Assembly: GCF_900094705.1 (NCBI RefSeq)
Contig: NZ_FMAR01000001.1
Location: 62,001-126,000 of the forward strand
Length of the DNA stretch: 64,000 nt
Reading direction: 5' to 3'
Source of the DNA: Chitinophaga costaii
GTDB taxonomy: Bacteria > Bacteroidota > Bacteroidia > Chitinophagales > Chitinophagaceae
Shown here: in pieces, positions 38,275 to 46,510 of the stretch
Layout of the letters: each line of letters starts with the position of its first letter
How positions within the stretch are numbered: position 1 is the stretch's first letter
Translations under genes and position numbers: made by a program
Notes under the pieces: generated by a model
What the model was told of the DNA's origin: nothing
Databases searched by the model: none
Seen by the model: only the letters and a program-made list of their open reading frames with translations

Positions 38275-39759
38275 ATGAAGCAAACAACCATAAAATATTT
38301 TATAATAACCAGCATTTGCCTGATGGCGGCGGCCTGTACAAAGAATTTCGATGAGATGAATACAGACCCCAACAAACCCACTACAGCACCTTCTACCAAT
38401 GTATTGGCCAATTCTACCTATTCCATTGCAGCCACCCTTTTTGGGGAAAGGCTTGGGATTTTTTATGAAGGTTTTTACGCAGGACACACGGCCCCCGGTA
38501 TTGCCATTGCTGCCAGTTACGAATACAGGGATGAAATTGTTGCTGGCCATTGGAGCAGCTTATATTATGCCATGAACGATCTACAAAAGATTGTCGACCA
38601 GTCTGCTGCGGATGGTAGTTTGAATATGCAGGCAGTGGCGCTTACGCTCAAAGTATATGCAGCTCAATATTTAACGGATATGTGGGGAGATGTACCGTAT
38701 ACGGAGGCTTTTAAGGGAGAAGAAGGGGTAACCCGTCCGGCATATAATACACAGGAGGAAGTGTATAATGCCATGTTTACGGAGCTGGAAACAGCCGCTA
38801 ACCTGTTCACTCAAAACGCCATTGACGGCCTGGGAGGCGGCGATATATTACTGGGCGGAGATGTAAAAGCATGGCAACGCTTCTGCAATTCGTTACGCTT
38901 AAGGCTAGCCATAAGAATATCCGGTGTAGCACCCGACAAAGCCGCCAGTGTATTGAAAAGCGTACTGGATAACAGCGCCGATTATCCCACCTTGAATGAA
39001 GATGAAAATGTATCCCTGAAATGGGTAGGAGCCTCGCCTTATAATGATCCCTGGTATACTTATTTAACGAGCAGCGCCAATTACTATGCCATGTGCTCCA
39101 CAGTGATAGATACGCTTAAAGCTTACAATGACCCCAGGCTACCGGTGTATGCACAGCGGACAACCTTATCAGACCCCGCTAACCCAGGGTTAAATGACTA
39201 CGCAGGCTTAAAGTCAGGCGAGCCGTCCAGCAGTTTTTCAGTAAGTACGGTGTCTAAAATAGGCGTTAAATTCGGTTATACTGCCGCAGGCTTCTCACCT
39301 TTTATGCGCTATTCAGAGATTTGCTTTATAAAGGCGGAGGCCTTATTAAAGGGCCTTATTACTAGTGGAAATGCTGAAAGTGAATATCAGAAAGGTATTA
39401 TAGCTTCCATGAAGGAAAATGGCATCACCGATTACAGTGCCTACCTTGCTAAGCCTTCCGTGGCCTGGTCCGGTACATCCGCAGATTTAACAAAGGTATA
39501 CCTGCAAAAATGGCTGGCCATTTTTAAAGAAAGCGCAGAAGCCTGGAGTGAAACTAGGAGAACAGATGTTCCGGTTATGAGTGCTGTGCCCTATGACTAC
39601 CATGGCAGTCATAACAGACCCCCATTCAGGTATCCATATCCTAACTCGGAACTAACGTTAAATGGAGAAAATATAAGCGAGCACCTAACGGGGCTGGATA
39701 ATAATGATTATTTCTGGGGCAAGCAGGTATGGTGGGATACCCGTACTGGCGTGCATTAA
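38275..39759 (+). CDS. SusD/RagB-family surface lipoprotein
   Basis: The product is 494 residues with a lipoprotein signal (SICLMAAAC, lipobox AAAC). The N-terminal pattern FDEMNTDPNKPTTAPSTNVL belongs to the 'SusD-like 2' branch that often pairs with peptide- or glycoprotein-related SusC proteins. The TPR-like helices (WSSLYYAMNDLQKIVDQSAA, ALTLKVYAAQYLTDMWGDVP) and C-terminal half (FMRYSEICFIKAEALLKG) are intact. It caps the SusC barrel on the cell surface and binds substrate. Confidence 0.94.
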   Translation: MKQTTIKYFIITSICLMAAACTKNFDEMNTDPNKPTTAPSTNVLANSTYSIAATLFGERLGIFYEGFYAGHTAPGIAIAASYEYRDEIVAGHWSSLYYAMNDLQKIVDQSAADGSLNMQAVALTLKVYAAQYLTDMWGDVPYTEAFKGEEGVTRPAYNTQEEVYNAMFTELETAANLFTQNAIDGLGGGDILLGGDVKAWQRFCNSLRLRLAIRISGVAPDKAASVLKSVLDNSADYPTLNEDENVSLKWVGASPYNDPWYTYLTSSANYYAMCSTVIDTLKAYNDPRLPVYAQRTTLSDPANPGLNDYAGLKSGEPSSSFSVSTVSKIGVKFGYTAAGFSPFMRYSEICFIKAEALLKGLITSGNAESEYQKGIIASMKENGITDYSAYLAKPSVAWSGTSADLTKVYLQKWLAIFKESAEAWSETRRTDVPVMSAVPYDYHGSHNRPPFRYPYPNSELTLNGENISEHLTGLDNNDYFWGKQVWWDTRTGVH

Positions 39760-39815
39760 TGCAGGCTTGTTCTTAGTTGGTATACTTGAGAATATTTTTA
39801 AACTATTTGCGCTAT

Positions 39816-39850
39816 GCACTGCAGTATGTGAATGCTGCAGTGCTTTTTTT
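39816..39850 (+). terminator. Rho-independent terminator after SusC/SusD
   Basis: A perfect 9-bp stem, GCACTGCAG/CTGCAGTGC, encloses a 10-base loop and is followed by seven T residues, 57 bp after the SusD stop. This marks the end of the SusC/SusD transcript. Confidence 0.85.
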
Positions 39851-39881
39851 ATGCAGCACTTTGCTGTTATCGTGAAATATA

Positions 39882-40640
39882 CTACGCCTGATCTGTTGGA
39901 CGGATCACTATTTCATTGATCGCAATACGTCTTGGATTCGTTACGATATAGGCAACCGCTTCGGCTATATCTTCCGCATGCAATTGTTCTAAGTCACCGA
40001 ACCTGGCTTTAAAACCTTCCCATTGCCCTTCTTTTTGCTCAAATAATGCGGTGGCGGTAGCGCCGGGTTCTACCACAGAAAAACGCAATGATTGCTTCGT
40101 AAATTCTTGTCTCCAGGCCTCCGTGGCAGCTGTTACCGCAAATTTAGTCGCATTGTATATGGCAACGGTTGCTGTTGCTACACGCCCAGCCACCGAGGAA
40201 ATATTTACAACATCGGCCACTTTACGTGCACTGGTTGATACAGCAGCAAGCAGGTATGGCAGCGCAGCCTTGGTGATGTACATTAACCCGCGCAAATTAA
40301 TATTTACCATTTGATCCCATTCTGATAAGGGAGCGGTAATAGATGGGCCATTCAGCATTACACCTGCGGAATTGACCAATGTATCCAGCCGGCCAAATTT
40401 TTCTATTGTATGCGCGATCACTTTGTCTGCCGCTTCCGATGATGTAATGTCCGCATCGATAGCATACGCAATACCTCCCGCTGCTTTAATCTGTTGTTCA
40501 AGCTTCTCCAGCAGGTCTTTACGCCGTGCCACCAATACTACCTGGGCACCTGCTGCTGCCAAACGAATAGCCACTGCCTGACCAATTCCACTGGAAGCAC
40601 CTGTAATGATGGCTACTGTATTGTTAAGTTGTTCTGCCAT
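39882..40640 (-). CDS. Short-chain dehydrogenase/reductase (SDR)
   Basis: The product is 252 residues from the ATG of MAEQLNNTVAIITGASSGIG; an upstream in-frame start at 40652 would add four residues. It is a classical SDR with GASSGIG cofactor loop, NSAGVM, catalytic Ser in VVNISSVAG and Tyr/Lys in YNATK. NADP preference is suggested by the VARRKD segment after strand 2. The substrate is unknown. It converges with SusD across the terminator, so it is not part of that operon. Confidence 0.93.
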   Translation of the reverse strand: MAEQLNNTVAIITGASSGIGQAVAIRLAAAGAQVVLVARRKDLLEKLEQQIKAAGGIAYAIDADITSSEAADKVIAHTIEKFGRLDTLVNSAGVMLNGPSITAPLSEWDQMVNINLRGLMYITKAALPYLLAAVSTSARKVADVVNISSVAGRVATATVAIYNATKFAVTAATEAWRQEFTKQSLRFSVVEPGATATALFEQKEGQWEGFKARFGDLEQLHAEDIAEAVAYIVTNPRRIAINEIVIRPTDQA

Positions 40641-41003
40641 GGTATTAAGCAATTAAAAATAAATGAGTTTTTTCGCTTGTATAGTAAATATAATGAATTG
40701 GAAGGGCAAAAGCGTTGGCACGTTAAACATCATATGGCTATGCGATAGGAGACGGTACATATTTGATGGTAAAATTCTCGAACACTTTTGTGGATAATTT
40801 GAAGCTTTTGCTTAATATGTTCTAATAAATTATTCTGCTGCTATATCCTATACAGACAGCTTTGATGTGACTACTTTAATTTAAATGCTATAATTTAATT
40901 AATGTGTACATAAGCATGTTTAGGCTCATGTCGGCAAAATGCAATCAAAAAATGTCATTTTTTTGGTTATGTTTGTAATATGTAATCAAAAATAGCTCAA
41001 TAA
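40641..41003. other. Divergent promoter region between SDR and the broken Fic gene
   Basis: About 360 bp, AT-rich, no gene. A -7 element TATGTTTG lies at 40968-40975, 28 bp before the Fic start. Confidence 0.45.
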
Positions 41004-42077
41004 ATGTACACGATTCCCCTATTGCCACCAGGAATGGATATTGAAACCAAGGCTATTTTGAAGAAGGTGGCTGTCGCACATCGCTATCTGGCAGAACTTA
41101 AGGGCGTGTCTGCAAGCATACCAAATGAAAGAATCCTGATAGACACATTAGTATTGCAAGAAGCCCGGGAAAGCTCAGCTATAGAGAACATTATTTCCAC
41201 ATTTGACGAGATATATCAGAGTGACTGGGCATCAGGCAACTTTGCAACTGCCGCCGCTAAGGAAGTCCATTCGTATGCCAGAGCCTTACAAAAATGATTT
41301 GAACTGGTTAAGAAAACCGGACTCCTTACCAATAATCATATATTGGAAATTCAAGCTTTCATTGAGCATAACCGGGCGGGCTTTCGTAGACAACCTGGCA
41401 CTAAATTACTAAATGAACGAACCGGAGAAGTTATATATACGCCACCACAAGATTATGAGCACATTATTCAATTAATGACCAATCTTGAACAGTTCATCAA
41501 TGATAATGAGTTATGTCCGGTTGATCCCCTTATTAAAATGGCACTCATTCATCACCAATTTGAAAGCATCCATCCGTTTTATGATGGAAATGGGCGAACG
41601 GGAAGAATTATCAATATTCTTTACCTAATTAAAACAAACCTGCTTAAAATTCCGGTACTCTATCTCAGTCGTTACATTATAAGGCACAAAGCGAACTATT
41701 ATCGGCTGCTGCAACAAGTACGAAACACCGAAGATTGGGAACCGTGGCTGTTGTTTATGCTAGAAGCCGTTGCTGTAACAGCTCAAGAAAATATTGAAAC
41801 CACTATTGCAATTCGGGAAGCGATGCAACAATACAAAGAAAGTATCCGCTCCAACCATCCTAAAATATATAGCCAGGATTTATTAAATAATCTTTTCTCA
41901 CATCCCTATACGAAAATTGTATACATCATGAATGATTTACAAGTTAGTAGAGGGACTGCTGTAAAATATCTGGAAGAATTAATAAAATTGAATCTTCTAA
42001 TGAAGCAAAAAATTGGGCGGGATAACTATTATATTAATAAAGCGTTGTTTAATGTGCTAATAAGAAATGATTCATAA
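41004..42077 (+). pseudogene. Fic family protein interrupted by an in-frame TGA
   Basis: Codons 1-97 encode a Fic N-terminal domain with the inhibitory-helix motif SSAIEN (S/TxxxEN). A TGA at 41295-41297 stops it after ALQK. The same frame continues without any shift: FELVKKTGLLTNNHILEIQA, then the core FIC motif HPFYDGNGRTGR at about codon 190, and a C-terminal winged-helix region (MNDLQVSRGTAVKYLEELIK). One GGA-to-TGA change would explain it. A second start at 41343 could express the catalytic part (244 residues) without its inhibitory helix. Fic enzymes AMPylate proteins, so such a product might be harmful or inactive. The sequence is otherwise undamaged, suggesting a recent mutation, read-through or a sequencing error. 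Confidence 0.85.
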
Positions 42078-42688
42078 AAAAAGCGTCTATAGTACTTTAT
42101 CATCCTGGGCTTATAGCGTTCGTGTACTGTAGATCAACCTTCTGATATTATCGAACTCCATATCAGAAAAGGGCTAAAATGGGAATTCCTGGAAATTTTT
42201 TGAGGTACTATGGTTCGATCTATATTTAGCAGGTTGAAGGGGATTAACCTATAGTCTTGAAATAGAAACGAGGACACTTAAACAGTATCCTCGTTTGTGA
42301 TCCCTATGGTACAAAACTCGAACCTTTTTTTATTTGATCTACGAAAATTGGCGGAGATGGTATGACAATCCGACCTTATGTTAAAATAGTATTATATTAT
42401 CAGATAGCCCCATCGGCACTTTGTACAGGTTTATCCATTTCATTCAGCGATGGGAAAGGTTGCCCCTTTATCAAGGCCTGATGCTGTAATTGAATTATAG
42501 ACTACCAGTGACCAAAAATCTTTGCCGGAATGTTAGCAGGTAAATGAAGAGAGTAATTCTTTCCGCCATAAGGTAATCCCCGTCTGCAACTTTAGTGAAA
42601 GCATTTCCGGACTGTCTTTTGGGAACTGCCGTAGTTTACTTCTTTTCTATTGTGAAGTTTTAGATTTTATTGGTTCTTTTGCCTATAA
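42078..42688. other. Intergenic region with tRNA-3'-end-like sequences
   Basis: About 610 bp without a gene. A hairpin lies at 42267-42295 (AACGAGGA/TCCTCGTT with an inner ACT/AGT). Next to it, on the minus strand, are TTCGAGT and CATAGGGATCAC. At 42349-42362 the minus strand reads TACCATCTCCGCCA, like the 3' end of a serine tRNA. No complete tRNA can be folded. The rest shows nothing recognisable. Confidence 0.35.
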
Positions 42689-43891
42689 TTAATTTTGCGC
42701 TTCGGCCATTTTGCCATATAAATCGGCCAGTCTGTGAAATGCTTCTTTGTATTCCCAATTGGGCAATTTTTGGAAGCGGGGATCGTGTTTCGGATATGTT
42801 TTGACCAGTGCATAAGAGGTCATGTCCATATCTTTACCCTTTTCCTCACTGAATGGCATAATCGGGAAAGCAAAAACATAAACGAATACGCCTTCGATAC
42901 CACTTTTACTTAGTATATTAACCTGCGTCTCTACATAGTCTGCCTGCTCCTTTTCGCTGCGGACAGGAATTATCCCATCCTGATAGATGATAGTTCCATC
43001 CGGGTTTACTCCCTGAAAAACGGCAAACCCACCATCTCCTTTTACTGCTGCTCCTTCGTAGGCGCAACTTCCTACTTCCATTACCAATAAAGGTTTATCT
43101 GATCTATATTGTTCTAATTTTCTCAAATACTCTTCCTCGGTTTCACCTCTGCGATAGTAGTCTATACCTACGATATCGAAAAGATCCCAGTTTACTTCTT
43201 CCCATGTTCCTGACGAATAGGTAATTTTTCCGTTGAAATTAGCCCTAACGCCTTTGCAGATCTTAGCCAATATTTCATTGAGTTTTTTGTTCGCGTCATC
43301 CATTGCCCGTGTCTTTTCAGGACCATGCCCCGGAACGCCACCGTTGGTTACCATAAACATGACACGATCGTTAAAGGTCTCGCCCGGGAACGCGCCCTGA
43401 CTAAAAATAGTATATTCACACCCGGCGACGAAAACAAGATCGACTCCTTTCTTTCTTAGCTTTTCAGCCGCAACTGCGGCCTGTGCCATGTACTTAATCG
43501 TTTCCTCAGCATCTGCATTCATTTTCCATGGGTTAAAAAGAACCTTTAACCCTGCTTCATGCGCTGCTTCTGTAGCCACTACAAGACGTTGGATTTCTTC
43601 TCCTTCGATACGTACCGAGTTGGCATGTAATTCTTTCGATATCACCTTCATATCATGTTTCACCTGTTCCGGGCTGAAAGGATCAACGGAAAATGGTCCA
43701 GGACTAAACTGTAGTCCGACATCGTATACTACTCCTCTATAATTCATGTTGTTTGCATTTTTTAGTTGTTCAACCTTATATTCTTTCGTATTATTGATAG
43801 TGATTTCACTTCCTTTGCTAGTATGAGACTGGATTAGCGAAATCAGTAATAAACCGTATTTTGTGGCTTTCGGTACCTGTAATTTTGTCAT
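42689..43891 (-). CDS. TIM-barrel glycosidase-like protein ('abortive infection protein'-type annotation)
   Basis: The product is 400 residues from 43891. An internal ATG at 43747 (MNYRGVVYDVGLQF) matches where homologues usually start, and the 48 residues before it show no clear signal or domain. The core reads as a TIM barrel: SVRIEGEEIQRL, LVFVAGCEYTIFSQGAFPGE, DIVGIDYYR and LLVMEVGSCAYEGAA, with Glu residues placed like a retaining glycosidase acid/base and nucleophile. Homologues are often labelled 'abortive infection protein' without experimental basis. It lies 63 bp after MarR in one operon with an SDR. Confidence 0.7.
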   Translation of the reverse strand: MTKLQVPKATKYGLLLISLIQSHTSKGSEITINNTKEYKVEQLKNANNMNYRGVVYDVGLQFSPGPFSVDPFSPEQVKHDMKVISKELHANSVRIEGEEIQRLVVATEAAHEAGLKVLFNPWKMNADAEETIKYMAQAAVAAEKLRKKGVDLVFVAGCEYTIFSQGAFPGETFNDRVMFMVTNGGVPGHGPEKTRAMDDANKKLNEILAKICKGVRANFNGKITYSSGTWEEVNWDLFDIVGIDYYRRGETEEEYLRKLEQYRSDKPLLVMEVGSCAYEGAAVKGDGGFAVFQGVNPDGTIIYQDGIIPVRSEKEQADYVETQVNILSKSGIEGVFVYVFAFPIMPFSEEKGKDMDMTSYALVKTYPKHDPRFQKLPNWEYKEAFHRLADLYGKMAEAQN

Positions 43892-43954
43892 TTTTAACTA
43901 TTTTTATTGGATTGTTGTGCAAGCTTGTTGACAATCCTTTTACAGACTTTGGCC

Positions 43955-44389
43955 TCAATCTGAATTGAACTTAATCAGTAATGAAACCAATTGTTGCAAT
44001 TCTTCTTCTGTCAGGTTTATAACATGATCCTCTAATCTGTGAATCTGTTTTCCTATCTCCTCATATAACTTTTTACCACGGTCTGTCAGGTTGACTTTAA
44101 TCAATCTTCTATCGGTTTTGTTCGGTTCTTTGCTGACCATATCTTTCTTCACCAATCTATCCACTAACCGGGACACTCCAGCGTTTTTTTCCAGCATCCA
44201 TTCAAGGATATCCGAGGTTGATAGAGCCCCTGCGGAATGCAGGATCGCAATAACATTATATTGTTGGGGCGTTATGTCAAATTCTGCAAAGAACTCTAGC
44301 GCCTTGTCGTTTAATGTGTTATATGCTTCCGAAATTTCAACTCCAAATCGATGTTTGAGTGAAAGGCTCTCTCTCTGTTTTTTACTCAT
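43955..44389 (-). CDS. MarR family transcriptional regulator
   Basis: The product is 144 residues, standard for MarR. The winged helix is readable: SAGALSTSDILEWMLEKNAG, VSRLVDRLVKKDMVSKEPNK, then TDRRLIKVNLTDRGKKLYEE (wing and dimer helix). It follows the SDR by 33 bp and precedes the TIM-barrel gene. The strong palindrome just upstream of the SDR is its likely operator, so autoregulation of the three-gene operon is expected. Confidence 0.93.
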   Translation of the reverse strand: MSKKQRESLSLKHRFGVEISEAYNTLNDKALEFFAEFDITPQQYNVIAILHSAGALSTSDILEWMLEKNAGVSRLVDRLVKKDMVSKEPNKTDRRLIKVNLTDRGKKLYEEIGKQIHRLEDHVINLTEEELQQLVSLLIKFNSD

Positions 44390-44422
44390 AATACTACTGA
44401 TACAATAATTACCTGATAAAAA

Positions 44423-45196
44423 TTACATATGGGCGCCACCATCAATCCTCAGTTCCGTGCCAGTGATGAACCTACCATCTTCTGATGCCAGCATAGCAAT
44501 GGCGGCGGCTACAGCGTGCGGAGAACCTAAACCTCCGGGCAGTGCAGCCACCTGTTTTGAAAATAACGAAGTATCTATACCATCTGGAAATTTAAGTGAG
44601 CCTTCATTTGTCATACCGGTCTGTATCCCGCCCGGAACAATACTGACTGCTCTTAAGCCTTTTGATGCATATTCGGCAGCAATAGCATGGGTTAACGCCT
44701 GAATTCCGCCTTTTGTGGCTGCATATGCGGCAAAATAAGGATGTGCAAAGTTGGCGGCCGTGGAACTGAAATTTATGATCACTCCTTTTCCCGATTGTAG
44801 TAATGCCGGTAGCGCTTTTTGGGTAACCAAGAACGTACTTGTCAGGTTTGTTTTGATCAACGTATTCCAAAGTTCCAAAGTAGTTTCATGAAAATGGGCT
44901 GCACGGAGGATACCTGCCGCATTGACAACCACATCCAATCCTCCTATGCTTTCAATTTCACTTCCAAGTTTTTGTTCAATTTCCAGCTCGTTGGATAAGT
45001 CAATTTCCAAAGTTCTCAAATGTTGGGCAACACCCAATTCCGTTGCTATTTTTATCGTCTCTTGAAGTCCTTTTTGTGAAATGTCAGCTGCGATTACCCA
45101 CCCTCCTTCATACAATAGTCTTGTTACAGTAGCTTGACCGATCCCAGAACCACCACCAGTGACGAATATTCTTTTGGCTTCAAATCTTTTTTCCAT
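44423..45196 (-). CDS. Short-chain dehydrogenase/reductase (SDR)
   Basis: The product is 257 residues: GGGSGIG cofactor loop, DIS after strand 2 (NAD-type acidic residue), NAAGIL, catalytic Ser in NFSSTAAN and Tyr/Lys in YAATK, and C-terminal GTELRIDGG. It is the first gene of a three-gene operon (SDR, MarR, TIM-barrel protein). The substrate is unknown; control by MarR suggests induction by a small phenolic or similar ligand. Confidence 0.93.
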   Translation of the reverse strand: MEKRFEAKRIFVTGGGSGIGQATVTRLLYEGGWVIAADISQKGLQETIKIATELGVAQHLRTLEIDLSNELEIEQKLGSEIESIGGLDVVVNAAGILRAAHFHETTLELWNTLIKTNLTSTFLVTQKALPALLQSGKGVIINFSSTAANFAHPYFAAYAATKGGIQALTHAIAAEYASKGLRAVSIVPGGIQTGMTNEGSLKFPDGIDTSLFSKQVAALPGGLGSPHAVAAAIAMLASEDGRFITGTELRIDGGAHM

Positions 45197-45227
45197 ATTG
45201 AAAATATTTTATAAACAATAAGTCTTG

Positions 45228-45265
45228 CAAAGATAATGATTAATCATCAATGACGCGTCATTGAT
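45228..45265 (-). promoter_or_regulatory. Promoter -7 element abutting a palindromic MarR-type operator
   Basis: On the minus strand TATCTTTG (45228-45235) is a perfect TAnnTTTG -7 element, 32 bp before the SDR start. Immediately upstream lie two fused perfect palindromes: ATGATTAATCAT (45236-45247) and the 20-bp ATCAATGACGCGTCATTGAT (45246-45265). A dimer bound there would cover the -10 to -35 region. This fits repression by the MarR protein of the same operon. Confidence 0.7.
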
Positions 45266-45487
45266 ATAAATTATTTCATGCCTATATGTATTTTATATAG
45301 TACACTAACCATTGGCTACATGGAATTCAGTGCTGTAAGACCTATTCCCAATACATTTTTGGGGCAGGAATTTCTGCGCTTATAAGTGTTCAAACATGCA
45401 CATCAATCAATATTTTTATTCACAATTGACACCTTATAGAAGGTGGCTAAAAGTAATGCCTCTTACCAGGTTAAACGAGCATAGCAC

Positions 45488-45611
45488 TTACAATTCCTGC
45501 TCTTTATCTTCAAGTTGTTGAGTTTGAGGTAAAACATCTATATCTGTATCTTCATTAGGGAAAATTGAAGAGAAATAATCTATATGCGCTGGAGCAGCGT
45601 TTGAGCCAAAA
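45488..45611 (-). pseudogene. C-terminal tail of a truncated gene
   Basis: A start-less frame reads FGSNAAPAHIDYFSSIFPNE and then DTDIDVLPQTQQLEDKEQEL before a stop. It looks coding and runs straight into the terminator next to the tRNA-end sequence, so it appears to have been joined there by integration or deletion. The parent gene is not recognised; acidic, Gln-rich tails like this occur on mobilisation and plasmid proteins. Confidence 0.5.
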
Positions 45612-45616
45612 AGAAA

Positions 45617-45651
45617 AAGGGACAAACCTTTCTAAAAAAGATTTGTCCCTT
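45617..45651 (-). terminator. Rho-independent terminator downstream of the tRNA-3'-end sequence (minus strand)
   Basis: The arms AAGGGACAAA and TTTGTCCCTT form a 10-bp stem, with further inner pairing, and an A-rich run on the left gives a T-tract on the minus strand. A tRNA 3' end followed at once by a terminator is the normal layout of a tRNA gene, here with the rest of the tRNA missing. Confidence 0.65.
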
Positions 45652-45673
45652 ATGGTGATCCCCTTGGGATTTC
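45652..45673 (-). other. tRNA 3'-end-like att core
   Basis: The minus strand reads AAATCCCAAGGGGATCACCA. This matches the 3' part of a tRNA: T-stem CCCAA, acceptor GGGGATC, discriminator A and an encoded CCA, followed by the terminator. Upstream sequence does not continue as a tRNA (no T-loop TTCGA). A truncated tyrosine recombinase lies 30 bp away, so this is best read as an attachment-site scar. Confidence 0.5.
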
Positions 45674-45700
45674 CGATCTATTTACCAGTCTTATCTAAGT

Positions 45701-46033
45701 TTACTTAAAACAACCATAACACGGCTTACTATCTGCCAGGCGTTCGCGTAAAGCCTTCATATTATTGCTAACCTTCTGTTGCATGATCTTGGCATATATC
45801 TGCGTAGTGCGGATACATTTATGCCCCAACATCTGGCTTACCGTTTCTATCGGCACATCATTTTCAAGTGTCACCGTGGTTGCAAAAGTATGCCGCGCGG
45901 TATGCGTGGTTAAATGCTTTTGAATACCGCATACGGTAGCTATTTCTTGTAGATAGGCATTATACCGCTGGTTACTATTAACGGGCAGCAAACGGTGGTA
46001 TAAATTGCAATACGGGCTTTCTTTGTAGCGGTC
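45701..46033 (-). pseudogene. Tyrosine recombinase (integrase), C-terminal fragment
   Basis: The open frame of 110 codons has no start and is preceded by a stop at 46034. It covers only the end of the catalytic domain: LLPVNSNQRYNAYLQEIA, THTARHTFATT (His-x-x-Arg), MLGHK (His) and the nucleophile Tyr in TTQIYAKI. The first catalytic Arg and the whole N-terminal half are missing. This is the usual integrase of Bacteroidota integrative elements, left as a stump beside the tRNA-end scar. Confidence 0.85.
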
Positions 46034-46082
46034 TTAAGTTAACCAAAATTGTTTCAACTTCACTTATCCTGACATCACTTAA

Positions 46083-46472
46083 CATTGGTCAAACGCAATA
46101 CAGGATTGTATAAAATATGTTTACCGACATATTGCCGCCAACAAAGAACTGCAGCGGTTTTACACCTATACCCACTCCCCCGATGAGCTGATTATTCAAA
46201 CAGCAGTGATGAACTCCCCGTTTGGAGAACAGATCCGGCAACACCAGGAAACAACCATATAGGATAGTGGTACTGCACCCGTTACTGATTACGGAAAACA
46301 TCTCCGGTATATCGACTGGGATATTACAAGGGAACAGCCCGCCATTTTGACGGAACAGGACTTCGATAAAATATTGGATTCGGATGCTATTTTCGCCAGG
46401 AAATTTCATCCGGAGAAATCAAAATTATTAATAACTAAGCTGGATGAATTTCACCGCAGGGGCAAGGATTAA
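46083..46472 (+). pseudogene. Core-2/I-branching-type glycosyltransferase, C-terminal fragment with an in-frame stop
   Basis: One plus-strand frame reads WSNAIQDCIKYVYRHIAANK and SPDELIIQTAVMNSPFGEQI. After a TAG at about 46260 it continues HLRYIDWD, PAILTEQDFDKILDSDAIFA and RKF to a TAA. These are the hallmarks of the C-terminal half of beta-1,6-N-acetylglucosaminyltransferase-like (core-2/I-branching) enzymes. The N-terminal half is absent, and the fragment begins right beside the integrase stump. Confidence 0.7.
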
Positions 46473-46510
46473 TCATTGGTTAAACAGCAGCGTGGCCGCC
46501 AAAAAGAGGC

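Noticed and set aside
42290..42365. A complete tRNA gene
   Set aside because: Only 3'-end-like pieces are present; no D-arm, anticodon arm or matching acceptor strand can be found.
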